Made by a program: the position numbers and the translations under genes. From assembly GCF_900115685.1 (NCBI RefSeq), contig NZ_FOXJ01000002.1, forward strand, positions 1 to 64,000: a stretch of DNA of 64,000 nt. The letters are read 5' to 3'. Positions 42,643 to 51,149 of the stretch are shown in pieces. Numbering within the stretch: the first letter of the stretch is position 1; each line of letters begins with the position of its first letter. Source of the DNA: Variovorax sp. 770b2 (GTDB taxonomy: Bacteria > Pseudomonadota > Gammaproteobacteria > Burkholderiales > Burkholderiaceae_C). Below the pieces are notes generated by a model. The model searched no databases and had not been told where the DNA came from. It was given only the letters and a program-made list of their open reading frames with translations.

Positions 42643-43101
42643 ATGCCCTACGCCCTCCTGCTTTTCATTCATCTCGTCGCTGCCGCCTTCTGGGTCGGCG
42701 GCATGGCCACGATGCATTTCGCGGTGCGCCCGGCCGCCGTCGCCACGCTGGAGCCGCCGCTGCGCCTGCGCATGATGGCCGCGGCGCTGCGGCGTTTCTT
42801 CGTCGGCGTGGACGCGTCCGTGACGCTGCTGTTCGTGAGCGGCGTCGCGATGATCCTGCTGACGGGCGGCTTTCGCGGCGTGCACTGGCGCATCGAGGCG
42901 ATGATGAGCATCGCCATCGTGATGGCCGGCATCTATGTCTACATCCGCGCCTGGGTGTTCAAGGCGCTGCGCCGCGCGGTGGAAGAAAGCGCGTGGCCGG
43001 TGGCGGCCGCGCGGCTCAACACGGTGCGCAAGCTGGTGAGCCTGAACCTCGCGCTCGGCGTGGTGGTGTTCGCCGTGGCGACCGTCGGGCGCGCGGGCTA
43101 G
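42643..43101 (+). CDS. CopD-like four-helix membrane protein
   Basis: The protein has 152 residues with four hydrophobic helices (about 4-24, 52-74, 86-106, 128-148). The beginning LLLFIHLVAAAFWVGGMATM with a conserved His resembles the CopD domain, associated with copper handling or heme-like redox in the membrane. A role is not proven; no copper genes are beside it. It is divergent from the PEP mutase-like gene and convergent with the lipoprotein at 43107. Confidence 0.8.
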   Translation: MPYALLLFIHLVAAAFWVGGMATMHFAVRPAAVATLEPPLRLRMMAAALRRFFVGVDASVTLLFVSGVAMILLTGGFRGVHWRIEAMMSIAIVMAGIYVYIRAWVFKALRRAVEESAWPVAAARLNTVRKLVSLNLALGVVVFAVATVGRAG

Positions 43102-43106
43102 GCCCG

Positions 43107-43712
43107 TTAACGCTTCCCGGCGGCGGCGCTCGATTCGCCGAGCACGGCGCCGTCGACCGGCTTCTGCAGCCACTTGGCGATGTCTTCGCCCAGCGCATAG
43201 GTCACCACGCCGACCATGCTGCAGGTGCTGCGCGGCATGCCGAAGTAGATGAACATCTGGCGCTCCGCGGTGAAGCGCGCGGGTGCCTCGCCCTTGCGCT
43301 CCAGCGTGCCGCGCAGCTGCACGATCTTCGGGCCGCCGTAGAGGCCGCCTGCGTTCGCCAGCAGGTCGGTGATCTCGATCCGAAGGACGGGTGCGCCCTC
43401 GGCGTTGAGAGGTGCCGGCGGCGCGAGAAGGTATTCGTAAGGGGTGAGCAACTGGTCCTGCACGGCCTGCTTGAGCGAGGCCGGAACATCGCACGCGTCG
43501 TCGGCCTTCTTGAGCTGGATGCCCTTGGCGGTGGTGCCATAGGTGACGGCGGACATGACCACGCTGTTGCGCGCGGTCGCCTCGGGCGGCGGCGGCTCGG
43601 GAGGCGCCGGCTGGCGCGTGCCGCAGGCGGCGAGCAATGCGGCGGTGCCCATTGCAAGGGACGCAAAGGAAAGCCGCGCGGCAATGCGCGCGGCAAGCGG
43701 ATGGTTGGTCAT
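43107..43712 (-). CDS. Proline-rich lipoprotein
   Basis: The protein has 201 residues. Lipobox LAAC gives a lipidated Cys30, followed by GTRQPAPPEPPPPEATA as a linker. The mature domain contains VLRIEITDLLANAGGLYGGP and RGTLERKGEAPARFTAERQM, no recognised family. It is probably anchored to the outer membrane. GGGAG precedes the ATG at 43712. Function unknown. Confidence 0.8.
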   Translation of the reverse strand: MTNHPLAARIAARLSFASLAMGTAALLAACGTRQPAPPEPPPPEATARNSVVMSAVTYGTTAKGIQLKKADDACDVPASLKQAVQDQLLTPYEYLLAPPAPLNAEGAPVLRIEITDLLANAGGLYGGPKIVQLRGTLERKGEAPARFTAERQMFIYFGMPRSTCSMVGVVTYALGEDIAKWLQKPVDGAVLGESSAAAGKR

Positions 43713-43793
43713 TGGAGAACTCCCTCGTGAATCGGACGCGCCTCTGGGGGCGCGCGTCCGATTCTGCACGGAGACGCAATGACGCCAATTGGC

Positions 43794-44174
43794 TTACAGC
43801 CCGAGCGTGTCGATGCCGTGCGCAACGGCCACGGCCTGGGCGCGCACCGTGGCGCGGTCGAGCGTGCCGGACAGGCGCGGCGCCGTGCCGGCCGAGGCGG
43901 CTTCGGCGTACAGGTCGCCGGCGCGGGCGGCGGCCACGGCTTGCGTACGGACCGTGGCGCGGTCGGTGGCGCTCGCGATCGCGACGGGCACGCCGCTCGA
44001 TGCGCCTTCGGCGTATTGGTCTGCGCTGTGGGCTGCAGCGACCGCATCGGCGCGCACCGCGGCGCGGCTGGCGGTCGACTGGAACTGCAGCACGCCCTGG
44101 TATTCCTCGGCGCTCGCGCCAGCGGCGAAAGCGGAGAGAACAGCGGCGGCGAGGAGGAGCTTGGTGGTCTTCAT
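43794..44174 (-). CDS. Exported protein of three 35-residue helical repeats
   Basis: The protein has 126 residues with a signal peptide ending ASA (about residue 22). The mature part repeats a unit of the form RATVRAQAVAAAHAGDLYAE at residues 37, 72 and 107, a period of exactly 35; each is followed by a short Ser/Gly/Pro linker except the last. Similar short exported Ala-rich proteins are scattered in Burkholderiales, but I do not recognise a defined function. A dyad sits 52 bases upstream. Confidence 0.8.
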   Translation of the reverse strand: MKTTKLLLAAAVLSAFAAGASAEEYQGVLQFQSTASRAAVRADAVAAAHSADQYAEGASSGVPVAIASATDRATVRTQAVAAARAGDLYAEAASAGTAPRLSGTLDRATVRAQAVAVAHGIDTLGL

Positions 44175-44225
44175 GGCGGTATCTTTCAAAAGAAGTGAGT
44201 GAGTCGGTAAGTGATCTATCGGGAC

Positions 44226-44262
44226 ATTCATCGCTACGTCGGGGTGCCGTGTGGCGATGAAT
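44226..44262. promoter_or_regulatory. 9-bp inverted repeat ATTCATCGC/GCGATGAAT
   Basis: ATTCATCGC (44226-44234) and GCGATGAAT (44254-44262) are perfect reverse complements with a 19-base spacer. They lie upstream of the repeat-protein gene (start 44174) in a 241-base gap that holds no gene. It could be a regulator binding site with half-sites about 28 bases apart centre to centre. Confidence 0.45.
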
Positions 44263-44415
44263 GAATTACATCGGCAGGCTGTATCTGCGATGTGTCGAGA
44301 TCCGGGCCGTTTTGCATGCGCGTGTGTGCGCTTCGCCGGCTGGACACAGTGGCGTACAAATCGGCCCGCAGGCCGCGCTGCGCTTCGGAAAAAGGAGTGG
44401 ACGAAGGGCCGGCGA

Positions 44416-44847
44416 TCAGCCGGCCGCGCCCTTGAGCTCGACGCTGTTGCCGTCGGGATCGGTGATGTAGATCGAAGGCCCTTTGCCCTCGGCACCGAAG
44501 TTGTTCTGCACGTCGCCGTGCACCGGCACGCCGTGCTGTGCCATCGACGCGCGAATCGCCGCTTCATCGAAAGGCTCGATGCGCAGGCAGAGATGGTCGA
44601 CGTTGCGGCCTTCCCTGCCGGCCAATGCGCCGCCTTGTTTGCCCAAGGGGCCATCGGGTGTGATCAGGTCGATGAGACTCGCGCCGGCACGCAAGTGCAC
44701 GAGCCCCAGGTCGTCGCGGCGCTTCTCGACCGCGCAGCCCAGCACGTCGCGGTAGAAGGCGATCGCGCGTTCGATGTCCTTCACGCGCAGCACGACATGG
44801 TCGATGCGCAGCACCGCGAACGGTGGGCTGGGCATCGGACGCGTCAT
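44416..44847 (-). CDS. VOC (glyoxalase/bleomycin-resistance) family protein
   Basis: The protein has 143 residues forming one VOC unit. Metal-binding positions are His in LRIDHVVLRVKD, His in NVDHLCLRIE and Glu in DPDGNSVELKG. Such proteins are dioxygenases, isomerases or lyases. It is next to and in the same direction as the CoA-transferase (17-base gap), so it is probably co-expressed with the glutaryl-CoA module; its reaction is unknown. Confidence 0.88.
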   Translation of the reverse strand: MTRPMPSPPFAVLRIDHVVLRVKDIERAIAFYRDVLGCAVEKRRDDLGLVHLRAGASLIDLITPDGPLGKQGGALAGREGRNVDHLCLRIEPFDEAAIRASMAQHGVPVHGDVQNNFGAEGKGPSIYITDPDGNSVELKGAAG

Positions 44848-44863
44848 GGCCGGCTGTCTTTCT

Positions 44864-46099
44864 TCAGACCACGCCCGCCGAACGCAGCGCATCGAACCGC
44901 GCCGCGTCGATGCCGAACTCGGCCAGCACTTCGCGCGTGTGCTGTCCGAGCGCCGGCGGCGCATGGCGCAGCACGGGCGGCGTGGCCGACAGGCGCAGCG
45001 GACTCGCCACGCCGGTGATGCTGGCAATGCCATCGCCCGCATCGCGCGGCAGCGTGACCGCAAGGCCCCGTGCCTTGACCTGCGCGTCGTCGAAGGCCTG
45101 CGCAATGTCGTTGATGGGGCCGCAGGGCACGGCCTTGTCTTCGAGCAGCGTGACCCAGTCGGCGGTGCTGCGGGTGCGGGTGAGTTCTTCCATCATCGGG
45201 ATCAGCACGCCGCGGTGCTTCACGCGCAGCGTGTTGGTCGCGAAACGCGCGTCGGCTGCCCACGCCGCATGGCCGGCCGCTTCGCAGAAGCGCGAGAACT
45301 GGCCGTTGTTGCCGACGGCCAGCAGCATCGAGCCATCGAGCGTCGGAAAGTCCTGGTACGGCGCCAGGCTCGGGTGCGTATTGCCCTGTCGCTGCGGCGC
45401 CTTGCCGGTGTTGAGAAAAGCGCTCGCCTGGTTGGCCAGGATGGCCATGCCCACGTCGAGCAGCGCCATGTCGATGTGCTGGCCTTCGCCCGTGCGGTCG
45501 CGCACCTGCAGCGCCGCGAGGATCGCGGTGCTCGCGTACACGCCGGTGAACAGGTCGGTGAGCGCCACGCCCACACGCAGCGGGCCGCCGCCGGGCACGT
45601 CGTCGGGACGGCCGGTGATGCTCATCATGCCGGTCATGGCCTGGATCATCAGGTCGTAGCCCGCGCGCTCGGCGTAAGGGCCGTCGTGGCCGAAGCCGGT
45701 CACGCTGCAGTAGATGAGGCGCGGGTTGGCCGCGCGGAGGCTCTCCTGGTCGAGGCCGTATTGCGCGAGGCCCCCGGTCTTGAAGTTCTCCACCACGATG
45801 TCGGCCTCTGCCGCCATCTGCTTCAACAGCGCCTGCCCCTCGGGCGTGGCCATGTCGATGGTGACCGAGCGCTTGTTGCGATTGCAGGCGGTGAAGTAGC
45901 TGGCCTGGTCGGTGTCGTTGCCGTCCGCGTCCTTGATGAACGGCGGGCCCCAGGTGCGGGTGTCGTCGCCCACGCCGGGGCGCTCGATCTTGATGACGTC
46001 GGCACCCAGGTCCGCGAGGATCTGCGTGCACCACGGGCCCGCGAGCACGCGGGACAGATCCAGGACCTTGATGCCGTCCAGGGCTGCGGGCTTGGTCAT
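44864..46099 (-). CDS. Family III CoA-transferase, probably glutarate-linked
   Basis: The protein has 411 residues. The CaiB/BaiF fold is recognised from KVLDLSRVLAGPWCTQILAD, and the catalytic Asp149 lies in ERAGYDLMIQAMTG. Family III enzymes transfer CoA between acids. It follows gcdH by six bases on the same strand, an arrangement typical of succinyl-CoA:glutarate CoA-transferase, which would make glutaryl-CoA for GcdH. Likely role: lysine or glutarate catabolism. Confidence 0.9.
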   Translation of the reverse strand: MTKPAALDGIKVLDLSRVLAGPWCTQILADLGADVIKIERPGVGDDTRTWGPPFIKDADGNDTDQASYFTACNRNKRSVTIDMATPEGQALLKQMAAEADIVVENFKTGGLAQYGLDQESLRAANPRLIYCSVTGFGHDGPYAERAGYDLMIQAMTGMMSITGRPDDVPGGGPLRVGVALTDLFTGVYASTAILAALQVRDRTGEGQHIDMALLDVGMAILANQASAFLNTGKAPQRQGNTHPSLAPYQDFPTLDGSMLLAVGNNGQFSRFCEAAGHAAWAADARFATNTLRVKHRGVLIPMMEELTRTRSTADWVTLLEDKAVPCGPINDIAQAFDDAQVKARGLAVTLPRDAGDGIASITGVASPLRLSATPPVLRHAPPALGQHTREVLAEFGIDAARFDALRSAGVV

Positions 46100-46105
46100 T
46101 CGTGC

Positions 46106-47305
46106 CTAGTTCGCGAAAGCTGCAATGCCGGTGATCGCACGGCCCAGGATCAGCGCGTGGATGTCATGCGTGCCTTCGTAGGTGTTGACCACTTCCAGGT
46201 TCACCAGGTGGCGGGCCACGCCGAACTCGTCGCTGATGCCGTTGCCGCCCATCATGTCGCGCGCCAGGCGGGCGATGTCCAGGGCCTTGCCGCAGTTGTT
46301 GCGCTTCATGATCGAGGTGATCTCGACCGAGGCCGTGCCTTCGTCCTTCATGCGGCCCAGGCGCAGGCTCCCCTGCAGGCCCAGCGTGATCTCGGTCTGC
46401 ATGTCGGCCAGCTTCTTCTGGATGAGCTGGTTGGCGGCGAGCGGGCGGCCGAATTGCTTCCTGTCCAGCGTGTACTGGCGGGCGCGGTGCCAGCAGTCTT
46501 CGGCGGCACCCAGGGCGCCCCACGAGATGCCGTAGCGGGCGCTGTTCAGGCAAGTGAACGGGCCCTTCAGGCCCTGCACTTCGGGGAAGGCGTTTTCCTC
46601 GGGGCAGAACACGCCGTCCATCACGATTTCGCCGGTGATGCTGGCGCGCAGGCCCACCTTGCCGTGGATCGCGGGGGCCGAGAGACCCTTCATGCCCTTC
46701 TCGAGCACGAAGCCGCGGATCGGGCCGACCGTGCCGCTTTCGCTGACTTCCTTGGCCCACACGACGAACACGTCGGCGATGGGCGAATTGCTGATCCACA
46801 TCTTGGCGCCGCTGAGCGAGTAGCCGCCCGGCACCTTCTTGGCGCGCGTGACCATGCTGCCGGGGTCCGAGCCGTGGTCGGGTTCGGTCAGGCCGAAGCA
46901 GCCGATCCATTCGCCGGTGGCCAGCTTGGGCAGGAACTTCTGCTTTTGCGCTTCGGTGCCGAATTCGAAGATGGGCACCATCACCAGCGAGCTCTGCACG
47001 CTGGCCATCGAGCGGTAGCCCGAGTCGACGCGCTCGACTTCGCGGGCGATCAGGCCGTAGGCCACGTAGTTGAGGCCGGGGCCGCCGTACTGCTCGGGGA
47101 TCGTGGGGCCCAGGAGGCCGAGCGCGCCCATTTCGCGAAAGATGGCGGGGTCGGTCTCGCCGCTGCGGAAACCTTCGATGACGCGGGGCGCCAGGCGCTC
47201 CTGGCAGTAGGCATTGGCCGCGTCGCGGATCATGCGTTCTTCGTCGGTCAGTTGCTGGTCGAGAAGAAGGGGATCGTCCCAGTGGAATTGCGCTTTGGCG
47301 GCCAT
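46106..47305 (-). CDS. gcdH: Glutaryl-CoA dehydrogenase
   Basis: The protein has 399 residues, the usual length. It oxidises and decarboxylates glutaryl-CoA to crotonyl-CoA with FAD in the cytoplasm. The acyl-CoA dehydrogenase signatures [15 protein letters not shown] and the catalytic glutamate (Glu377) in [20 protein letters not shown] are present and match GcdH rather than other acyl-CoA dehydrogenases. It is divergent from a LysR gene at 47489 and leads the CoA-transferase and VOC genes. Confidence 0.95.
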   Translation of the reverse strand: MAAKAQFHWDDPLLLDQQLTDEERMIRDAANAYCQERLAPRVIEGFRSGETDPAIFREMGALGLLGPTIPEQYGGPGLNYVAYGLIAREVERVDSGYRSMASVQSSLVMVPIFEFGTEAQKQKFLPKLATGEWIGCFGLTEPDHGSDPGSMVTRAKKVPGGYSLSGAKMWISNSPIADVFVVWAKEVSESGTVGPIRGFVLEKGMKGLSAPAIHGKVGLRASITGEIVMDGVFCPEENAFPEVQGLKGPFTCLNSARYGISWGALGAAEDCWHRARQYTLDRKQFGRPLAANQLIQKKLADMQTEITLGLQGSLRLGRMKDEGTASVEITSIMKRNNCGKALDIARLARDMMGGNGISDEFGVARHLVNLEVVNTYEGTHDIHALILGRAITGIAAFAN

Positions 47306-47438
47306 GTGCTGTCTCCGGAAAGAGGGAAAGAGAGAAAAGGGGGGATGAGAGCGATCCTAGCCACGCGAGGGGCCGGGCGCAAACGATGAATCCTCACCTA
47401 GATATGCGTTTGTAGAATGTCTTGCAAGATGTTCGAGC

Positions 47439-47459
47439 GGCCTCGCCATTGGCGAGGCC
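47439..47459. promoter_or_regulatory. Perfect 9-bp dyad GGCCTCGCC-ATT-GGCGAGGCC
   Basis: The 21-base palindrome is centred 40 bases upstream of the LysR start in the 183-base divergent gap with gcdH. It has no T-tract, so it is unlikely to be a terminator. It could be an operator or a leader hairpin in the LysR mRNA. The rest of the gap (47306-47488) is free of genes. Confidence 0.45.
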
Positions 47460-47488
47460 TAGTCTCCATACATACACCCGAGGCATAC

Positions 47489-48391
47489 ATGCGCCGCAAG
47501 ATCCCACCCCTGCAAACCCTCGTGTGCTTCGACGCCGCCGCGCGCCACGAGAGCTACACGCGCGCCGCGCAGGAACTCGCGCTCACCCAGAGCGCGGTGT
47601 CGCGGCAGATCGGCACGCTGGAGGCTTTCCTCGGCGTGGCCCTCTTTCGCCGCACGCGCCACGGCGTGGCGCTCACCGCGAGCGGCGCGGCCTATGCGCG
47701 GCAGATCACCAAGCGGCTCGAAGCGATGGAGCGCGACACGCTCGACGCCATGGCCCATCAGGGCGAAGGCGGCTCGCTCTCGCTGGCGGCCGTACCCACC
47801 TTCGCCACGCGCTGGCTGATGCCTCGCCTGAAAGGGTTCGCCGCGCTGCAGCCCGACGTGGTGGTGCACATCGAGACGCGCACGCGCCCTTTTCTCTTCG
47901 CAGATGCGGAGTTCGATGCGGCCCTCTACGCCGGCACACCCGCGCAGGTGGAGAACTGGGCCGGCACGCGCGCGCTGCTGCTGATGCACGAGGACGTGGT
48001 GCCGGTGTGCAGCCCTTCCCTGCTTCCGCGCGGCAAGGCCGTGGCACCAGCGGTCGTCGCGAAGATGCCGCTGCTGCAGCAGAGCACGCGGCCCGACGGC
48101 TGGCGCCAGTGGTTCGATGCGCAGCAGATCGACGCGCCCAATGCGCGCGGCGGCCCGCGCTACGAGCTGTTCTCCATCCTCGCCGCGGCCGCCTCCCACG
48201 GCCTGGGCGTTGCGCTGATGCCGACGATGCTGGTGGCCGACGAGCTCGCGCGCGGCGAGCTGGTGGTGGCCTGCGCGCGGCCGCTCTCGGGCGAGCGCAA
48301 CTACTACCTCGTGACGCCGGAGCGGGCCGACCAGCGGCCGCTGCTCAAGTTCTTCAGCGACTGGCTGCTCGAAGAGGCGCGCCAACGTTGA
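47489..48391 (+). CDS. LysR-family regulator (GcdR-like)
   Basis: The protein has 300 residues. The start MRRKIPPLQTLVCFDAAARH and the HTH element TQSAVSRQIGTLEAFLG match the GcvA/GcdR group; the effector domain follows from about residue 92. The ATG at 47489 gives the family length. Divergent position from gcdH strongly suggests it activates the glutaryl-CoA genes, as GcdR does in other proteobacteria. The next gene starts two bases after its stop. Confidence 0.92.
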   Translation: MRRKIPPLQTLVCFDAAARHESYTRAAQELALTQSAVSRQIGTLEAFLGVALFRRTRHGVALTASGAAYARQITKRLEAMERDTLDAMAHQGEGGSLSLAAVPTFATRWLMPRLKGFAALQPDVVVHIETRTRPFLFADAEFDAALYAGTPAQVENWAGTRALLLMHEDVVPVCSPSLLPRGKAVAPAVVAKMPLLQQSTRPDGWRQWFDAQQIDAPNARGGPRYELFSILAAAASHGLGVALMPTMLVADELARGELVVACARPLSGERNYYLVTPERADQRPLLKFFSDWLLEEARQR

Positions 48392-48393
48392 GA

Positions 48394-49332
48394 ATGCGCG
48401 CCATGACGCGCGACAGCCGCTCCGAATACGAATGGCGCATGCACAAGGTGCTGACGCACATCGACGACCACCTGGACGAGGCGCTCGAGCTCGCGGCGCT
48501 GGCCGACGTGGCGCACTTCTCGGCGTACCACTTCCATCGCCTCTTCGCGGCCTGGGCCGGCGAGACGCTGGGCGACTACATCCGCCGCCGCCGCGTGGAA
48601 GTGGGCGCGCTGCGGCTCGCGACGCAGCCGCGCCTGTCGGTGCTCCAGGCGGCGGTGTCGGTGGGGTTCGGCTCGGGCGAGGCGTTCTCGCGGGCGTTCC
48701 GCGCGCACTTCGGCAGCGCGCCCACCGCATGGCGCGCGTCGCACGACTGGGTGCTGCCCTGCGACGACCCGGCGCGCGATAGCAATCCTGGTCAGATCGC
48801 CTTGCACGGCTTCACGAAGAATGGCTCCACGCCGCGCAATCCCGCGCATCAGGAGCCACCCATGAACGTTGAACTGATCACCCGTGCACCCGTCACCATT
48901 GCGTACCTGCGCTACACCGGCCCGTTCGGCGCGCCGGTGGGCGAGTTCTGGGCCACGAAGGCCGCGCCCTGGATCTGCGCACACCAGCTGTGGTCGCATG
49001 CGCGCTACGGCATCAGCCACGACGACCCGAGCATCACCGCGCCCGAGCACTCGCGCTACGACGCCTGCGTGGAAGTACCCGAAGACTTCGTGCCCGATGG
49101 CGGCTTCCAGAAGACGGTGCTGCCGGGCGGACGCTATGCCTCGCTGAAGTTCCAGGGCCTGCCCGCGGAGATCAACGATGCATGGACGCGCCTCATGCGC
49201 GACTGGCTGCCCGCCAGCGGCTTCCAGTTCGACAGCCGGCCCGCGTTCGAGTACTACGGGCCCGGCATGGCCTTCGACGAGAAGACCGGCGCCTTCGAAT
49301 GCGACATCTGCATTCCGATCGCGCCGCTCTGA
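48394..49332 (+). CDS. AraC-family regulator with GyrI-like effector domain
   Basis: The protein has 312 residues. Two AraC HTH motifs lie at residues about 20-115 (LELAALADVAHFSAYHFHRL and VLQAAVSVGFGSGEAFSRAF). The C-terminal GyrI-like domain (residues about 160-312, VTIAYLRYTGPFGAPVGEF) binds small hydrophobic or drug-like ligands in the SbmC/Rob group. It follows the LysR gene by two bases, so it may be co-transcribed. ATG 48403 is an alternative start. A multidrug-sensing role is plausible. Confidence 0.9.
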   Translation: MRAMTRDSRSEYEWRMHKVLTHIDDHLDEALELAALADVAHFSAYHFHRLFAAWAGETLGDYIRRRRVEVGALRLATQPRLSVLQAAVSVGFGSGEAFSRAFRAHFGSAPTAWRASHDWVLPCDDPARDSNPGQIALHGFTKNGSTPRNPAHQEPPMNVELITRAPVTIAYLRYTGPFGAPVGEFWATKAAPWICAHQLWSHARYGISHDDPSITAPEHSRYDACVEVPEDFVPDGGFQKTVLPGGRYASLKFQGLPAEINDAWTRLMRDWLPASGFQFDSRPAFEYYGPGMAFDEKTGAFECDICIPIAPL

Positions 49333-49345
49333 GCGACGCCCTGCC

Positions 49346-49849
49346 TCAGGCTTTCGCGGGCCGCGCGCCCTCCTGCGCATAGGCCTGGATCAGCGCCGGG
49401 AACGCAGCGAAGTCGGGCAGCTTGCCGAAGCTGTGCACCGCGGGCGTCGTGGCCCAGGGCAGCTTCTCGTCGGTCCAGGTTTCCATGAAGGGCACGAACC
49501 ATTCGTGGCGATCGAGCATCGTGGGCCGGATGTTCACGAACTCGTCCATGCCCTCGGTGCGCGTGAACATCCAGCTCTTGCAATGCGGGCAGCAGTAGTG
49601 GTGCGAATCGCCGTGCAGGCCGCCGATGACGGGCTCGCCCGCGACCACTTCGAAGCCCGGCGCCGGGATGGCGAGCGACAGCGAAAAGGCGCTCGCACTC
49701 ATGCGCTGGCAGCCGGTGCAATGGCAAGCCATCGACAGCAGCGGCGGCGCCGTGATGCGCAGGCGCACCTGGCCGCAGCGGCAGCCTCCGTCCCAGGGGA
49801 GTTGCCAGTCGTCGGTGCCTTGGCCGGCCGTGTGTGCAGGGGTGGTCAT
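49346..49849 (-). CDS. GFA-family (glutathione-dependent formaldehyde-activating-like) protein
   Basis: The protein has 167 residues. The zinc-binding cysteine clusters CRCGQV, CHCTGCQ and CCPHC are all present, defining the Mss4-like GFA fold. The name comes from the Paracoccus Gfa enzyme that joins formaldehyde to glutathione, but most members have unknown roles. It lies four bases after the zeta-toxin-like gene stop on the same strand. Confidence 0.9.
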   Translation of the reverse strand: MTTPAHTAGQGTDDWQLPWDGGCRCGQVRLRITAPPLLSMACHCTGCQRMSASAFSLSLAIPAPGFEVVAGEPVIGGLHGDSHHYCCPHCKSWMFTRTEGMDEFVNIRPTMLDRHEWFVPFMETWTDEKLPWATTPAVHSFGKLPDFAAFPALIQAYAQEGARPAKA

Positions 49850-49853
49850 GGGA

Positions 49854-50687
49854 TTACTTCCTGATGCTTGATGGGACCGGTGGCATCGCCTTTTTCGCCG
49901 GTGATTTCGCCGATGATTTCACCGGTGGTTTTCGGCGCGCCTTGAAAGGCCCGGTGACTTTCCCGAGCCACGGGTCGCAGACGGCGCGCAGTTCCGGATC
50001 GACGTCGAACTGCGGGTCCCGCGCGTCGAACAGGATCTTCTTGCGGGCCTGTGCCCGCACCAGCGCGAACGCGTTCTTCTCGGAGCGGCTGTTGTCGAAC
50101 ATGAGGGTCATGTTCGCAATTTGCGTGGCGTGCCCGACCGCAGCCTGCGTGCGCGGAAATCGCGCCACGAGCTTCTTGCGGTCCACGTCGTGGCCGCCCT
50201 GCTGCTTGCGCGTGCTCACGCGAAAGACGGACATGTCCACCGACACCAGCCCGACGAAAAGCAGCACGACGAAGTAGCCCGCCTGCTGCATCGCGCGGAT
50301 GTCGTCGGCTTTGGACGCATGGCCGCCGCCCGGCAGCGGCTGCCAGTGCGAGAAGACCGTCTCGAACGCGAAGGGCATGCGCTGGTCCATCACCAGGCTC
50401 TTGAAGGCGCGCACGCCTTCCTGCGACAGCACCTGCCATTTCTCGTCGTCGTCGCGCAGCTGCTGGGCCCAGGCGGGGATGTGGCCGGTCCTGGCGTCCG
50501 CGTCGGGCAGGATGGACATCATCATCCGGTCGGCGTTGATGAGCGGCATGCGCAGCGACCCGGCCAGGCGCGAGTACCAGAGCGTGGATTTGCCGGCGCC
50601 GTTGTGGCCGGCCAGGACAAAGGCCACCGGGCGCGGGCCCCGCGTCTGGTCCAGGAGCTTTTCCAGCGTCGGAGGACGTCGGCTCAC
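49854..50687 (-). CDS. Zeta-toxin-like kinase
   Basis: The protein has 277 residues. Walker A GHNGAGKST is at residues 27-35 (Lys33); NADRMMM (Asp53) and FAFETVFSH (about 107-113) match the base/substrate elements, and STRKQQGGHDVDRKKLVARF fits the zeta signature ending in GGHxV. Zeta toxins phosphorylate UDP-activated amino sugars and poison cell-wall synthesis. The start is GTG at 50687, overlapping the stop of the 115-residue gene by four bases, the typical toxin-antitoxin order. The C-terminus is a Lys/Ser/Pro tail absent from the core family. Toxicity is inferred. Confidence 0.85.
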   Translation of the reverse strand: MSRRPPTLEKLLDQTRGPRPVAFVLAGHNGAGKSTLWYSRLAGSLRMPLINADRMMMSILPDADARTGHIPAWAQQLRDDDEKWQVLSQEGVRAFKSLVMDQRMPFAFETVFSHWQPLPGGGHASKADDIRAMQQAGYFVVLLFVGLVSVDMSVFRVSTRKQQGGHDVDRKKLVARFPRTQAAVGHATQIANMTLMFDNSRSEKNAFALVRAQARKKILFDARDPQFDVDPELRAVCDPWLGKVTGPFKARRKPPVKSSAKSPAKKAMPPVPSSIRK

Positions 50688-51031
50688 GCCTTGCTCGCGC
50701 GAAACTTTCCCTCGACCAGGCTGCCGATGACCTTGGTGCCGTCGGCCGCTTCGCGAACGACCCGGGTCGGGTCCTGCGGGTCGGCGTAGTAGGCGAATAT
50801 CCGCGCCGCGTTGGGGCCGTGGAAAACGACCGACCGGTCGATGCCGGGCTTGTTGAGCGCGCGGGCCGCCTTCTTCAGCAGCACCGTCGTGTTGTCCTCG
50901 GGGCGCACGGCAGGGCGGGCGGTCCTGCCGGTCTTGATCAAGGTCATGCCGCGTCCCAGCGTGGCAACCGGCCGGCCCTGGACCAGTTGCGCGGCGGTGC
51001 TTTCGCGTGCGACGGTTTTTTCTCTTGCCAT
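50684..51031 (-). CDS. Putative antitoxin or partner of the zeta-like kinase
   Basis: The protein has 115 residues, ATG at 51031 to TGA at 50684. Its first half is basic and polar (EKTVARESTAAQLVQGRP), the middle contains LLKKAARALNKPGIDRSVVF and the end RVVREAADGTKVIGSLVEG. It resembles neither the helical epsilon antitoxin nor PezA with an HTH, and I recognise no family. Size, position just upstream and overlapping GTGA with the kinase gene make it a candidate antitoxin. Confidence in the role is limited. Confidence 0.7.
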   Translation of the reverse strand: MAREKTVARESTAAQLVQGRPVATLGRGMTLIKTGRTARPAVRPEDNTTVLLKKAARALNKPGIDRSVVFHGPNAARIFAYYADPQDPTRVVREAADGTKVIGSLVEGKFRASKA

Positions 51032-51149
51032 CGCTGGATGATCGCTCAAAACACCCGATGCCCACCAGCCGCCGGGCCAAAGGCCGCAACGGCATACCGG
51101 TGTCCGAAAATGGCGAGCCATGCCCGCGGCGGGGCGAGACACTGCGGAC

